From: Pedobacter sp. ASV28
GTDB taxonomy: Bacteria > Bacteroidota > Bacteroidia > Sphingobacteriales > Sphingobacteriaceae
Length of the DNA stretch: 64,000 nt
Direction: 5' to 3'
Assembly (NCBI RefSeq): GCF_016428855.1
Contig: NZ_JAELTN010000011.1
Location: 1 to 64,000, forward strand
This document shows, in pieces, positions 35,746 to 44,410 of this stretch. Position 1 is the stretch's first letter; each line of letters starts with the position of its first letter. The notes beneath the pieces were generated by a model. It searched no databases. It was given only the letters and a program-made list of their open reading frames with translations, and was not told where the DNA came from. A program made the position numbers and the translations under genes.

Positions 35746-36636
35746 ATGTTGAAAAAATTAGGTTTATCGGTTCTTGATTTTTTGCTGTTCAGCAACTTAT
35801 TCATTTCTCTTTGTGCCGTAGCGCAGGGCTTGGTCACTTATCATCTGCTAAAAGCCGCACCAGACCAATATGTGCTGGCCTTCATCTTCTTTTCCACGCT
35901 ATTGGTATATAACCTCAGCATGTTACTTTCCAAGCCTGCAGCACCAGAGAAATCACCTTTCAAGCGGGTAAGATGGATCTTTTCGCGTCACCGTTTCATC
36001 ATATCCATCACCTTAATTGCTGCGCTATGTATCATTCCACTAGGTTTGCTCTATTTAAGTTTCGAGGCAAAGTTGCTCATGGGCTTTACGGGACTGCTGT
36101 CCATTGCCTACAACATCCCTTTCCTAAACTTTAACAACAAAGCCATCGGCCTTAGAAATATACCAGGGATCAAGCTATTCCTGATTGCCTTTGTCTGGTC
36201 CACCAGCTGTGTGCTATTGCCCATTGTTGAACTGGAGAACAACCATAGCATTATGGTTTCTTTGGGTGAAACCCTGTTACTAGTGGCCAAACGGTTCCTT
36301 TTCATTTGTGCCATTACCATTCCCTTTGACATTAGGGATCTCTTCCAGGACAAACTTTATGAGCTCAAAACCATTCCCGTTATGCTGGGCGAAAAAAAAG
36401 CCTGGATATTCTGCCAGGCCCTACTCGGTTTATATCTATTGTTGCTGATCTTATTTACCCGGCACATCAACCTGGATGTGATTGGATTAACACTCACCAT
36501 TTTGCTAACAGGTTGGCTGATCTTCAAATCAAACTTTAAAAGAAACGAATACTATTATTTCTTTTTCCTAGATGGGACCATGCTGCTCCAATATTTGATT
36601 CTGGTAGCGTGTACCTGGTTAGCGCAACTGTTCTAG
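35746..36636 (+). CDS. UbiA-like prenyltransferase family membrane protein
   Basis: 296 aa with eight or nine predicted membrane segments. The second Asp-rich motif of the UbiA family is visible as FDIRDLFQDK followed by KTIPVMLGEKKA. The first motif (usually NDxxD) is not evident: LLVYNLSMLL sits at that place. FKRVRWIFSRHR is a basic loop between the first helices. It may therefore be a non-canonical or non-catalytic member; the prenyl acceptor is unknown. Its stop overlaps that of the convergent response regulator by four bases. Confidence 0.65.
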   Translation: MLKKLGLSVLDFLLFSNLFISLCAVAQGLVTYHLLKAAPDQYVLAFIFFSTLLVYNLSMLLSKPAAPEKSPFKRVRWIFSRHRFIISITLIAALCIIPLGLLYLSFEAKLLMGFTGLLSIAYNIPFLNFNNKAIGLRNIPGIKLFLIAFVWSTSCVLLPIVELENNHSIMVSLGETLLLVAKRFLFICAITIPFDIRDLFQDKLYELKTIPVMLGEKKAWIFCQALLGLYLLLLILFTRHINLDVIGLTLTILLTGWLIFKSNFKRNEYYYFFFLDGTMLLQYLILVACTWLAQLF

Positions 36637-37325
36637 TTTACCGCATTAAAACGATAGCCCACCCCCCTTACCGTTTGCAATAGCTGAGGATTGTCTGGAT
36701 TAGCTTCTATTTTTTTACGCAGCCTTACAATGTGCATGTCCAAAGTGCGGGTATTCACATCCGAATTATAGCCCCAAACCTCCAACATCAGGTCATCTCT
36801 ACTGATTACCTGATTAGGGTTTCTTAAAAAATAGAGCAATATCCTATTTTCCAATATGGTAAGCTCTATCTTTTTGCCTTCTCTAAATAAGGTATGGATA
36901 TTCGGGTGGTGTTCCATGTTGCCAAAACGATGGATCTCGGAACGATCATTATTCAGCAAAAACTTCACCTTACTCTCTAGCATGGCAATAAGCACATCCA
37001 TATTGAAGGGTTTGGTCACATAATCAGATACGCCAAACTGATAGGCATCGATCTTATCTACGTCCTGTGCTTTGGCCGTCATCATAATAATCAGCCCTTC
37101 AAAGCCCTGTTTACGGGCTTCCTCACAAACTACCGATCCCTCTTTTCCAGGCAACATCCAATCTAAGAGTACAATATCCGGTTTTTCGGAAAGGATGGTC
37201 TGCACGGCAGTAGTACCCTCACTATTTTCCAATACCTGATAACCCTCGCTTTTTAAACGGTGAACCACCAAAAAGCGTAAATTTTCATCATCTTCAACAA
37301 TCAGTATTTTTATATCTTTTGACAT
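36633..37325 (-). CDS. OmpR-family response regulator
   Basis: 230 aa. The receiver domain (about 5-120) has EDD (11-13), the phosphoacceptor Asp55 in VLLDWMLPG, Thr near 80 (MMTAKA) and Lys in YVTKPF. The winged-helix DNA-binding domain (about 132-228) has LTILENRILLYFLRN, RDDLMLEVWG, TRTLDMHIVRLRKKIE and VRGVGYRF. It is the partner of the histidine kinase encoded 67 bases upstream. The gap holds an imperfect AAAGTT/AACTTT inverted repeat. The regulon is unknown. Confidence 0.93.
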   Translation of the reverse strand: MSKDIKILIVEDDENLRFLVVHRLKSEGYQVLENSEGTTAVQTILSEKPDIVLLDWMLPGKEGSVVCEEARKQGFEGLIIMMTAKAQDVDKIDAYQFGVSDYVTKPFNMDVLIAMLESKVKFLLNNDRSEIHRFGNMEHHPNIHTLFREGKKIELTILENRILLYFLRNPNQVISRDDLMLEVWGYNSDVNTRTLDMHIVRLRKKIEANPDNPQLLQTVRGVGYRFNAVN

Positions 37326-37392
37326 ATTATGAGATTTTTAAAGTTGGAAAGCTGGTCAACACAACATTAAAACTTTACAACTTTTTAACTTT

Positions 37393-39063
37393 TTAACTAT
37401 TATACGGTAATACAATTTTAAATTCGGTGCCTTTATCTACTACGCTCCTTACGGTAATTTCTCCCTTCATAAAATTAACAAGTTCCTTGCAGAAAGCCAA
37501 ACCTAAACCTACACTTCCTGCCTGGTTATACTGATTCTGTATCCGATAAAATTTTTTAAAGATATTATTAATTTCAGAAGCGGGTATTCCAATTCCAGCA
37601 TCCTTAAAGCGCAAAACCACCTTATCTTTAATTAAACGAGCGGTAATGTGCAATTGTTTTTGGTTGGGTGGCGAATATTTATAGGCATTCTCTACCAAAT
37701 TATCAAACAAACTACCCAAAAGCACAGGGTCGGTAATGAAATGTTTGAAGTCTGTAACTTCATAGCTAAGCTGAAAATCTGGATATTTAAGTTGATAGGC
37801 ATCGATGGTGCTTTCAATAAAATCTACGATATCTACCTCATCCTGGTTAAGCTTAATGGCCTTATTCTCAATTTGTGTAAAGGCCAACAATTTGTTCATC
37901 AAGCCATTTAACTTATCGGCTTCCTCATCTAATATTTTCCCGTATAATTTTTGTTCTTTTTCACTAAGGCTAGTTGCACTCTTAATGTTATTACCAGCTA
38001 TTTTGATTACGCTAACTGGTGTTTTAAACTCATGGGTAAGGTTGGTTAGGAAATCATATTGCAACCTGAACATCTTATGGTTGATGTTCAAATTTCTATA
38101 AATAAGAAAAGCCACCAACAAGAGAAGGGCATAAAACACCAAAATAAGGGCCGCAATGGGAAAGAAATAGCTTAATATTTCTTTTTTGACAAATGATTTT
38201 GAAGAAATGAAGTATAATTTATAGGCTGAAAAAGGACCACCCAATGTAATTTCACCGGTAATATATTCTGAAGAAGTATCCAAAGGATCATAAGTGACCG
38301 GCTCTATACGTACAGATTGATAAAGTAACGGCCTATTGTTCTTAATTTTAATTTTTAGGGGGTCGAGCTCGAAAGAGAGCATATCTTGTTGGTAAACCGG
38401 TTGTGAATTCAGTTTTTCCCTAATCATTTTTTTGTAGATCTTCAGGTCTTCAAAACGTGGAATATTGAAATAATCTATCCTATTTGGTTTAATGTTGGTG
38501 AAATTGCTAAACAAGTCTTCTTGGCTGGGCATTTTGGTCGTATCTAGCTTTTGTACAAAGGTATAGAGCTTTAGCGCCAATTCATTGAAGTTTTCAAGGG
38601 TAGTATTATTGGGTATGGAGTTCAGTCCAAAAATTTTAACCGAATCGTCGGGAATGTAAGAACCAAATTGGTATACGTTCTTCATGCCAATGGAAAAATC
38701 GCCCACATTCAGGCCATTATCTTCGTACCTCACGTTTCTAATTTCCGCATCATAAAATACTACCTTTTTAACAAAGGGATATTTTAACAGCACGGTATCT
38801 ACAAATTTGGAGGCCGTTACCGAATCGAGGTACCCATTATAATAAGAGATTTCCGGTAGTTTGTTCAGAAAAAAATCGTTATAGGGCTTTATGCTTTCTT
38901 CCAGTACATTGGTCTTTGCCGAAATGAAATCGCCCTCGATTTTCTTTTTGCTAAAATTAAAAGCCAAGAACAGGGAAAGCACAAAAAGTGCCGATATCAG
39001 GCCAATAAAGGTTACGATGAGTGAAAAATTCTTTCGGTAACCACTTTCTTTTATGGAGTCCAT
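37393..39063 (-). CDS. Sensor histidine kinase
   Basis: 556 aa. Membrane segments near 15-35 and 297-320 enclose a periplasmic sensor domain of about 260 residues with no recognised fold. The kinase core has the H-box THEFKTPVS (His344), the N-box DNLVENAYKYS, the G1 motif DAGIGIP and the G2 motif GSVGLGLAFCK. There is no HAMP domain of normal appearance. It probably autophosphorylates on a periplasmic cue and passes phosphate to the OmpR-type regulator downstream. An inactive S9-type hydrolase is encoded 15 bases upstream in the same transcript, a possible accessory sensor. Confidence 0.93.
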   Translation of the reverse strand: MDSIKESGYRKNFSLIVTFIGLISALFVLSLFLAFNFSKKKIEGDFISAKTNVLEESIKPYNDFFLNKLPEISYYNGYLDSVTASKFVDTVLLKYPFVKKVVFYDAEIRNVRYEDNGLNVGDFSIGMKNVYQFGSYIPDDSVKIFGLNSIPNNTTLENFNELALKLYTFVQKLDTTKMPSQEDLFSNFTNIKPNRIDYFNIPRFEDLKIYKKMIREKLNSQPVYQQDMLSFELDPLKIKIKNNRPLLYQSVRIEPVTYDPLDTSSEYITGEITLGGPFSAYKLYFISSKSFVKKEILSYFFPIAALILVFYALLLLVAFLIYRNLNINHKMFRLQYDFLTNLTHEFKTPVSVIKIAGNNIKSATSLSEKEQKLYGKILDEEADKLNGLMNKLLAFTQIENKAIKLNQDEVDIVDFIESTIDAYQLKYPDFQLSYEVTDFKHFITDPVLLGSLFDNLVENAYKYSPPNQKQLHITARLIKDKVVLRFKDAGIGIPASEINNIFKKFYRIQNQYNQAGSVGLGLAFCKELVNFMKGEITVRSVVDKGTEFKIVLPYNS

Positions 39064-39078
39064 CTGATAGCTCTTTTA

Positions 39079-40974
39079 TTAGCGTTTTTTCAAGTTGTCT
39101 TGCAAGAATACCTCTAGTGCAGTATATGATTTTTGTCGTGCTTCTTCCCTATTTACGGGCGACTTGTTATCTTCCTTTTCCAGATAAGTTACCGATAAAT
39201 TGAGTTTTTTAAGTTCTTTTACAAATTGTACGGCATCATTTCCATTGATACGGGGGTCTTTTGGATTTTGGGTAATGAACACGGGTATCTTTACCTTATC
39301 GGCATGGAATACGGGTGAGGCTTGACGCATGTATTCAGAGTCTTTATCTGGATTGCCCACAATTTCGTAGAACATCTGTAGGTTGGAGGTTAAAAATGGC
39401 GGAATGGTCTTCAGGTAGCTGAACAGGTTGAGCACACCAGAGCTAGAACCCGCACAACGATACAATGTTGGACTTGTAATCGCACTGTTGATGGCGATAA
39501 ATCCTCCAAACCCATTTCCATAAATGGCAATTCTTTTAGGGTCTGCTATTTTTTTATCGATGAGCCATTGTGCTCCGGCATCTACATCTTGCTGTATCTT
39601 AAGCCCCCATTCCTTAAAGCCCGCAGCATAAAACTCTTTGCCATATCCAGTTGAACCCCTATAGTTAACCTGCAATACGGCATAACCTCTATTGGCCAAG
39701 AACTGTACATCTGCATTATAGCCCCATACATTACGCTGACCTGGGCCATTGTGCGGCATCACTACTACAGGTAGGTTTTTAGGTTCGATATGCAACGGCA
39801 ATGTGAGGTAGCCATTAATCTTAAAGCCATCTGGAGACATGTAGCTAATGGGCTTCATTTCACACATTTCCTCTTCCTTGATAGAGGAATTAAGATCACT
39901 AAGCTTTTTAAGGTAATTGTTGTCTACGAAGTATAAATAATAGGAACCCGGACTACGATCGGTAAATGTCCTTACCACGAAACGCTTTTCTTTCCGATCT
40001 CTGTGTATAATGCGCAATTCGGTCTTTGGCAACAGTTTATCAAGTTTTTCGAATAGTGCCTTGGCTTCTTCATCGAGATAGTGCTTTTCTTTTTTCCAGG
40101 TTTCATAGACCACAAAATCCATCTTTCTACGTTGCTTCGAATATTGGGCCTCTACTACATTCAGGGTATCATTGGCAAATAATACATTTGCTTCTTTACC
40201 CGTAAGGCAGTTAATTTCTACCAATGCACTTTTATCTCTATTTACATTGGAAATGGCATAAATGGTATTGGGCTTACTTTCCGAAAAGGCAACAGGAAAT
40301 AGGGTGGTCTTGAAGTTATTCGTAATTATTTTTTTGAAGGGCTTGGTTTCGTTCTCCCTATACCAAAATGATTCATCTACCCCATCACTGGAAATGGCCA
40401 TTCTTAGTTTACCATTATTATCGGTTAGCCAGTTGGTAAAATTACCTGGGTTTTTGGCCACTACGTTCATATTGCCATTCCTTACGTTGAGGCGATACAC
40501 ATCAAAGACCGTAGAGTCTCGTTTATTACTCGTTACCAATAAATATTTATCGTCGATCAACTGATCTTCCAGTACCCTTATCTTGCTTTTTTCGTTGGCA
40601 TTCAATAACCTTTCCTCTTTCCCGTCCCTGCTTACAATATATAGATCTGTTTGAAAGCGACCACCGTCTTTATCCTTATAATAAATCAGCTCATCATTGC
40701 TTACCCAGCAATAATAACTGATATTTCTCTCTTCTAACTTGGAAAGCTTGGTTTCCTGGTGTGTTTCCAGGTCTTCTACAACCAGGCTTTGCTGTTTATC
40801 CTGGAGTTTTAAATACGAGAGGTATTTACCATCTGGTGATAAACGGTAGATGGCCCTATCCTGTGTTTTAAAGAAATCATTTACAGGTATCAGCGCTACC
40901 TTTTTACCAGTATTACAGGCAAAAAATATCCCAACAAGCAACAACCATAAATATTTTTTCACAACAACCATCAT
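39079..40974 (-). CDS. S9 prolyl-oligopeptidase-like lipoprotein lacking catalytic Ser and His
   Basis: 631 aa from the chosen start. A frame from 41004 exists, but the Met at 40974 begins a lipoprotein-like signal (KKYLWLLLVGIFFAC) and lies four bases after a perfect -7 box. An N-terminal beta-propeller-like region (about 25-370) is followed by an alpha/beta-hydrolase domain. The nucleophile elbow, normally GxSxGG, reads GNGFGG with Asn (codon AAT at 39514-39516) in place of Ser. The Asp (NPKDPR) is kept, but the His position reads EDNKSP. It is probably a pseudoenzyme that binds peptides in the periplasm. It lies in an operon with the histidine kinase. Confidence 0.82.
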   Translation of the reverse strand: MMVVVKKYLWLLLVGIFFACNTGKKVALIPVNDFFKTQDRAIYRLSPDGKYLSYLKLQDKQQSLVVEDLETHQETKLSKLEERNISYYCWVSNDELIYYKDKDGGRFQTDLYIVSRDGKEERLLNANEKSKIRVLEDQLIDDKYLLVTSNKRDSTVFDVYRLNVRNGNMNVVAKNPGNFTNWLTDNNGKLRMAISSDGVDESFWYRENETKPFKKIITNNFKTTLFPVAFSESKPNTIYAISNVNRDKSALVEINCLTGKEANVLFANDTLNVVEAQYSKQRRKMDFVVYETWKKEKHYLDEEAKALFEKLDKLLPKTELRIIHRDRKEKRFVVRTFTDRSPGSYYLYFVDNNYLKKLSDLNSSIKEEEMCEMKPISYMSPDGFKINGYLTLPLHIEPKNLPVVVMPHNGPGQRNVWGYNADVQFLANRGYAVLQVNYRGSTGYGKEFYAAGFKEWGLKIQQDVDAGAQWLIDKKIADPKRIAIYGNGFGGFIAINSAITSPTLYRCAGSSSGVLNLFSYLKTIPPFLTSNLQMFYEIVGNPDKDSEYMRQASPVFHADKVKIPVFITQNPKDPRINGNDAVQFVKELKKLNLSVTYLEKEDNKSPVNREEARQKSYTALEVFLQDNLKKR

Positions 40975-40978
40975 ATCA

Positions 40979-40986
40979 CAAAAATA
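40979..40986 (-). promoter_or_regulatory. Probable -7 box of the S9-like/two-component operon (TATTTTTG)
   Basis: On the minus strand this reads TATTTTTG, an exact TAnnTTTG match, four bases before the ATG at 40974, so the transcript would be leaderless. It supports the internal start over the longer frame. Confidence 0.55.
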
Positions 40987-41004
40987 CACAACACGATTTG
41001 GCAA

Positions 41005-41343
41005 CGCTTATAAGCACCAATATTGTTACTTATCCCAAAAAATTAGTTAACAGTTAAACACAGTAATAATTGGCACATTATTAAAATACTTACGCGTAAC
41101 ATTTAAAATACAGTAGCCTTTATTTCCGTTATTTTATTTTCAATTCCTAATTATAAGTCAAATAATTTAATTTTAACCTAGAATTGTTAAAAATTGAGAT
41201 TGATCATCCTACAAAGGATCATGGTTGAACAACCAACCTTAGCGTAAACCGAAAAGTAAAATTGTTAAAAATGACCTCATTTTATTCTATCTTACCAGGC
41301 AATCAATAAAAATTTAAATCGTTCATACTGTAAAAAGATGCAC
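41005..41343. other. AT-rich divergent intergenic region
   Basis: About 340 bases separate the minus-strand S9-like operon from the plus-strand TPR gene. It contains the repeated word AATTGTTAAAAAT (near 41180 and 41260) and a small ATCCT-ACAA-AGGAT hairpin near 41207-41220. No gene is seen. Regulatory sites for both directions are expected, but only the S9 -7 box is clear. Confidence 0.5.
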
Positions 41344-43152
41344 ATGAAAAAACTTATCTTGATCATTCTGACCTGCTTTTACACCATGGCTTTATATGCT
41401 CAAGATAATGTTGACGAAATATTGGCCTATCAATACTATCAGCAGGCAGATTACGAGAAAGCAGCCGTTTTGTTAGAAAAATTGTTTAACAAGAGCAATA
41501 ACGATTCTTATTTTGATCTTTATTACAACTCATTGATCAAGATCAAGAAATATACCGAGGCAGAGGCGCTAGTGAAAAGACTTATTAAGCAATATCCACA
41601 AAAACAACTGTATCAGGTTGCCTTGGGCCGAATTTACCAGGAAAGCGGCAAAATTGCCGAAGCCAATAAAATTTACCAAAGTACCATATTCAACATTCCC
41701 AAAAATGAATTTCAGTTTAGGGACCTTGCCAATATTTTCTACCGTTTCGAGGCTTATGACATGGCGGTCAACACTTTTTTACAGGGCAGGAAAACATTGG
41801 GCGATGAGCAATTGTTCACCTTTGAACTATTGAACATCTATCGTTTTAAAAAAGACAAAGTACAGCTCATTAATGAGTATCTCAATGCGCTGACGGCTAA
41901 TCCGCAGCTTTTAAACATGGCACAAAGTTCCCTGGCCAATGTTTTCGATAGCAATAACGATTACCAACAATTGCAATCTGCCTTATTGAAAAAGATCCAA
42001 AAAGATCCACAGAACGAAACCTTTACCGAATTGTTAGTGTGGCAATTCATACAACAGCAAGAATATGAAATGGCCTTAAGACAGCTTATTGCTCAAGATA
42101 AACGTACTAAAGGCAGTGGCCAGCTACTCTTCAATACGGCAAATACTTTTGTAGCCAATAAAGCCTTTGCTACGGCCGCCAAAGCTTATGAATACCTACT
42201 GAGCAAGGGCACTGAAAATGAACTTTATCTTCCCGCCAAGATACAACTGATTAATACCAAGTATGAATTAACCATACAGGGCAAAGTAGATCCATTAGCT
42301 GTTAAGTTGCTGGCCGATGAGTTTTCGGACATTATTACACAATATGGAATTAGCCAACAAACCATTTTCGCCTTAAAGAAATTAGCTTATTTGCAGGCCT
42401 ACTATCTAAATGATCTGGCCAATGCAGAAAAAACATTAGAGCAAGCATTGACTATTTCTCGTTTACCGAATACCGAACTGGCGCAATTAAAATTAGATTT
42501 GGGAGATGTTTATGTACTTAACAAGCAGCCCTGGGAGGCTGTCCTGATGTACGAACAGGTAGCCAAGCAATTCGAAAATCAGCCTGTTGGAAGTGAGGCC
42601 CGTTACCGTTCGGCACAACTATCTTTCTATCAGGGAAATTTTAAGTTTGCCAAATCTCAGGCCGATGTGCTAAAGGCTTCTACCTCGCAGCTTATTGCCA
42701 ATGATGCACTCAACCTAAGCCTACTTATATCCGACAACCTGCAAAGCAAAAATGATAGCCTTGCCCTGATCATGTATGCCGATGCAGAAATGTTGCAGTT
42801 TATGAACAACCATAAAGCTGCACTTGCCAAGCTAGATAGCATCGACCGCTCTTTCCCCAATAATAGCTTAGCTGACGACATTCTTATGGCCAAGGCCAAG
42901 ATTTTGATTAAAACCAACGACTATGATCAGGCCGTAGGCCAACTAAAAACTATTATAAATGAACACCTCACCAGTATTTGGGTAGATGATGCCCTGTTCA
43001 TGCTGGCCGATCTTTACGAAAACAAGCTGAACAATGTTGAAGAAGCCAAAAAGCTCTATCAGCAATTGATCACCGATTTTCCTGGCAGCATGCTAAATGC
43101 CGAAGCCAGAAAAAGATATAGAAACTTGCGTGGTGATCATTTAGGTACATAA
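41344..43152 (+). CDS. Secreted tetratricopeptide-repeat protein
   Basis: 602 aa from the second Met (MKKLILIILTCFYTMALYAQ is a clean signal peptide; the frame starts two codons earlier). TPR-type helix pairs run through the whole mature protein, for example YYQQADYEKAAVLLEKLF, YQVALGRIYQESGKIAEANKIYQ and DALFMLADLYENKLNNVEEAKKLYQQLI. It is probably a periplasmic scaffold. Similar long TPR proteins with a signal peptide are common in the phylum, with no fixed role. A small DUF4286 gene starts 18 bases downstream. Confidence 0.87.
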   Translation: MKKLILIILTCFYTMALYAQDNVDEILAYQYYQQADYEKAAVLLEKLFNKSNNDSYFDLYYNSLIKIKKYTEAEALVKRLIKQYPQKQLYQVALGRIYQESGKIAEANKIYQSTIFNIPKNEFQFRDLANIFYRFEAYDMAVNTFLQGRKTLGDEQLFTFELLNIYRFKKDKVQLINEYLNALTANPQLLNMAQSSLANVFDSNNDYQQLQSALLKKIQKDPQNETFTELLVWQFIQQQEYEMALRQLIAQDKRTKGSGQLLFNTANTFVANKAFATAAKAYEYLLSKGTENELYLPAKIQLINTKYELTIQGKVDPLAVKLLADEFSDIITQYGISQQTIFALKKLAYLQAYYLNDLANAEKTLEQALTISRLPNTELAQLKLDLGDVYVLNKQPWEAVLMYEQVAKQFENQPVGSEARYRSAQLSFYQGNFKFAKSQADVLKASTSQLIANDALNLSLLISDNLQSKNDSLALIMYADAEMLQFMNNHKAALAKLDSIDRSFPNNSLADDILMAKAKILIKTNDYDQAVGQLKTIINEHLTSIWVDDALFMLADLYENKLNNVEEAKKLYQQLITDFPGSMLNAEARKRYRNLRGDHLGT

Positions 43153-43158
43153 TAATTA

Positions 43159-43166
43159 TATCTTTG
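43159..43166 (+). promoter_or_regulatory. Probable -7 box of the DUF4286 gene (TATCTTTG)
   Basis: Exact TAnnTTTG match just after the TPR stop, four bases before the ATG at 43171. It suggests an independent leaderless transcript for the DUF4286-rfbC pair. Confidence 0.5.
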
Positions 43167-43170
43167 CAGG

Positions 43171-43473
43171 ATGTTATTATTTAATGTCACCGTTATTATG
43201 GAAGATTCCATTGCCAATGATTGGCTGCAATGGATGAGAGCGGATCATATTCCCCAAATTATGGCAGCCGACTGCTTTGTATCGAACAGACTGCTGAAAA
43301 TTTTGGATTCTCCTAATGAAGGAGTAACCTATTGTGCCCAATATATTGCCGAAGATATAGGTAGCTACCAAACCTTCAAAGACAATTACGAACAAATATT
43401 CACCGCTGAAATGTATAACCAATTTCCAAACAAATTGGTATCTTTTAGCTCATTAATGGAATTTATAGCTTAA
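43171..43473 (+). CDS. DUF4286 family protein
   Basis: 100 aa, soluble. The whole length fits DUF4286: LLFNVTVIMEDSIANDWLQWMRADHIPQIM, then TYCAQYIAEDIGSYQTFKDNY and a final FSSLMEFI. The fold is probably ferredoxin-like (dimeric alpha-beta barrel). No function is known to me. It lies between the TPR gene and rfbC, with only two bases to rfbC. Confidence 0.87.
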   Translation: MLLFNVTVIMEDSIANDWLQWMRADHIPQIMAADCFVSNRLLKILDSPNEGVTYCAQYIAEDIGSYQTFKDNYEQIFTAEMYNQFPNKLVSFSSLMEFIA

Positions 43474-43475
43474 TC

Positions 43476-44030
43476 ATGAATATTATAGCCACATCATTTC
43501 AGGATCTTTTTGTGATCGAACCTAAAATATGGGAAGATAGCAGAGGCTATTTTTATGAGAGTTTTAACAGCAAAGTATTTCAGGATGCTGGCATCAATGC
43601 ATCTTTTGTACAGGATAATCAATCTTTTTCTCAGAAGGGGGCCTTAAGAGGACTACATGCACAAGCCCAACCATTTGCCCAAGGAAAACTCGTAAGGGTG
43701 ATACAGGGGAAGGTACTTGATGTTGCCGTAGATATCAGAAAAAATTCGCCCACCTACGGTAAGTACTTTAGCATAGAGCTGAGCGGAGACAACCACAAAC
43801 AACTTTGGGTTCCACCGGGTTTCCTACATGGTTTCCTAACCTTGGAAGATCACACCATATTCACCTATAAGGTAAGCAATTATTATGATAAGGCTTCTGA
43901 AATTGGCGTATTATGGAACGATACTACTTTAAATATCGATTGGACAAATTATATAGACCCAAAGGAGATCATCTTATCTGATAAAGATTTATTGCTTGGT
44001 GATTTTAGCTCGTTTAAATCTCCATTTTAA
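43476..44030 (+). CDS. rfbC: dTDP-4-dehydrorhamnose 3,5-epimerase
   Basis: 184 aa, the normal length. Family motifs are complete: DSRGYFYESFN, FVQDNQSFSQKGALRGLHAQ (with the catalytic His), QGKLVRVIQGKVLDVAVDIRKNSPTYGK, WVPPGFLHGFLTLED and FTYKVSNYYD. It epimerises dTDP-4-keto-6-deoxyglucose at C3 and C5 on the way to dTDP-L-rhamnose for surface polysaccharides. The other rhamnose genes (rfbA, rfbB, rfbD) are not in the window, which is unusual for this pathway. LHAQ replaces the commoner LHYQ. Confidence 0.93.
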   Translation: MNIIATSFQDLFVIEPKIWEDSRGYFYESFNSKVFQDAGINASFVQDNQSFSQKGALRGLHAQAQPFAQGKLVRVIQGKVLDVAVDIRKNSPTYGKYFSIELSGDNHKQLWVPPGFLHGFLTLEDHTIFTYKVSNYYDKASEIGVLWNDTTLNIDWTNYIDPKEIILSDKDLLLGDFSSFKSPF

Positions 44031-44410
44031 ATAATTTTATCATTGCGAGGAGGAACGACGAAGCAATCTAATATTACTGTTATGTGGTGTATTTACGAAG
44101 CAAATCTGCAAGTAAGTCGTAATAACTAACAATTTCCGCCTATCGTTGAAATAATAAAAAAGGCTTAAGAAGAGTTAAGAGCTGCGCTGTTTGGAAACTC
44201 AATTAAGTCTCTTGGTGCAGGTTTTTGGAGATGCCTAACATATATACGAAACGCCTAAGCCGTTTATACAGGTTAGGCATTTTGCACTGAGGATGTCCAA
44301 AAAGTAAAAATTACCAACTGAGAATCAGCTGTACGAAAATTTTCTCCATCAGGTTCCCGTATAAATTAGAGGCTGTCTGACCTTTTCGGACAGCCTCTTG
44401 GGTTGGACTT
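44031..44410. other. Convergent intergenic gap with a REP-like half and a terminator
   Basis: Positions 44040-44069 hold a single-sided copy of the TCATTGCGAGG...GAAGCAATCT repeat family. The strong hairpin at 44368-44398 is listed separately. No gene is recognised in the rest. Confidence 0.55.
44368..44398 (-). terminator. Hairpin terminator between rfbC and the beta-helix gene
   Basis: AGAGGCTGTC (44368-44377) pairs perfectly with GACAGCCTCT (44389-44398) around an 11-base loop. It sits 13 bases after the stop of the minus-strand beta-helix gene and probably ends that transcript. It may work in both directions, though neither side has a long T run. The sequence resembles a dispersed Bacteroidota terminator-like repeat. 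Confidence 0.65.
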
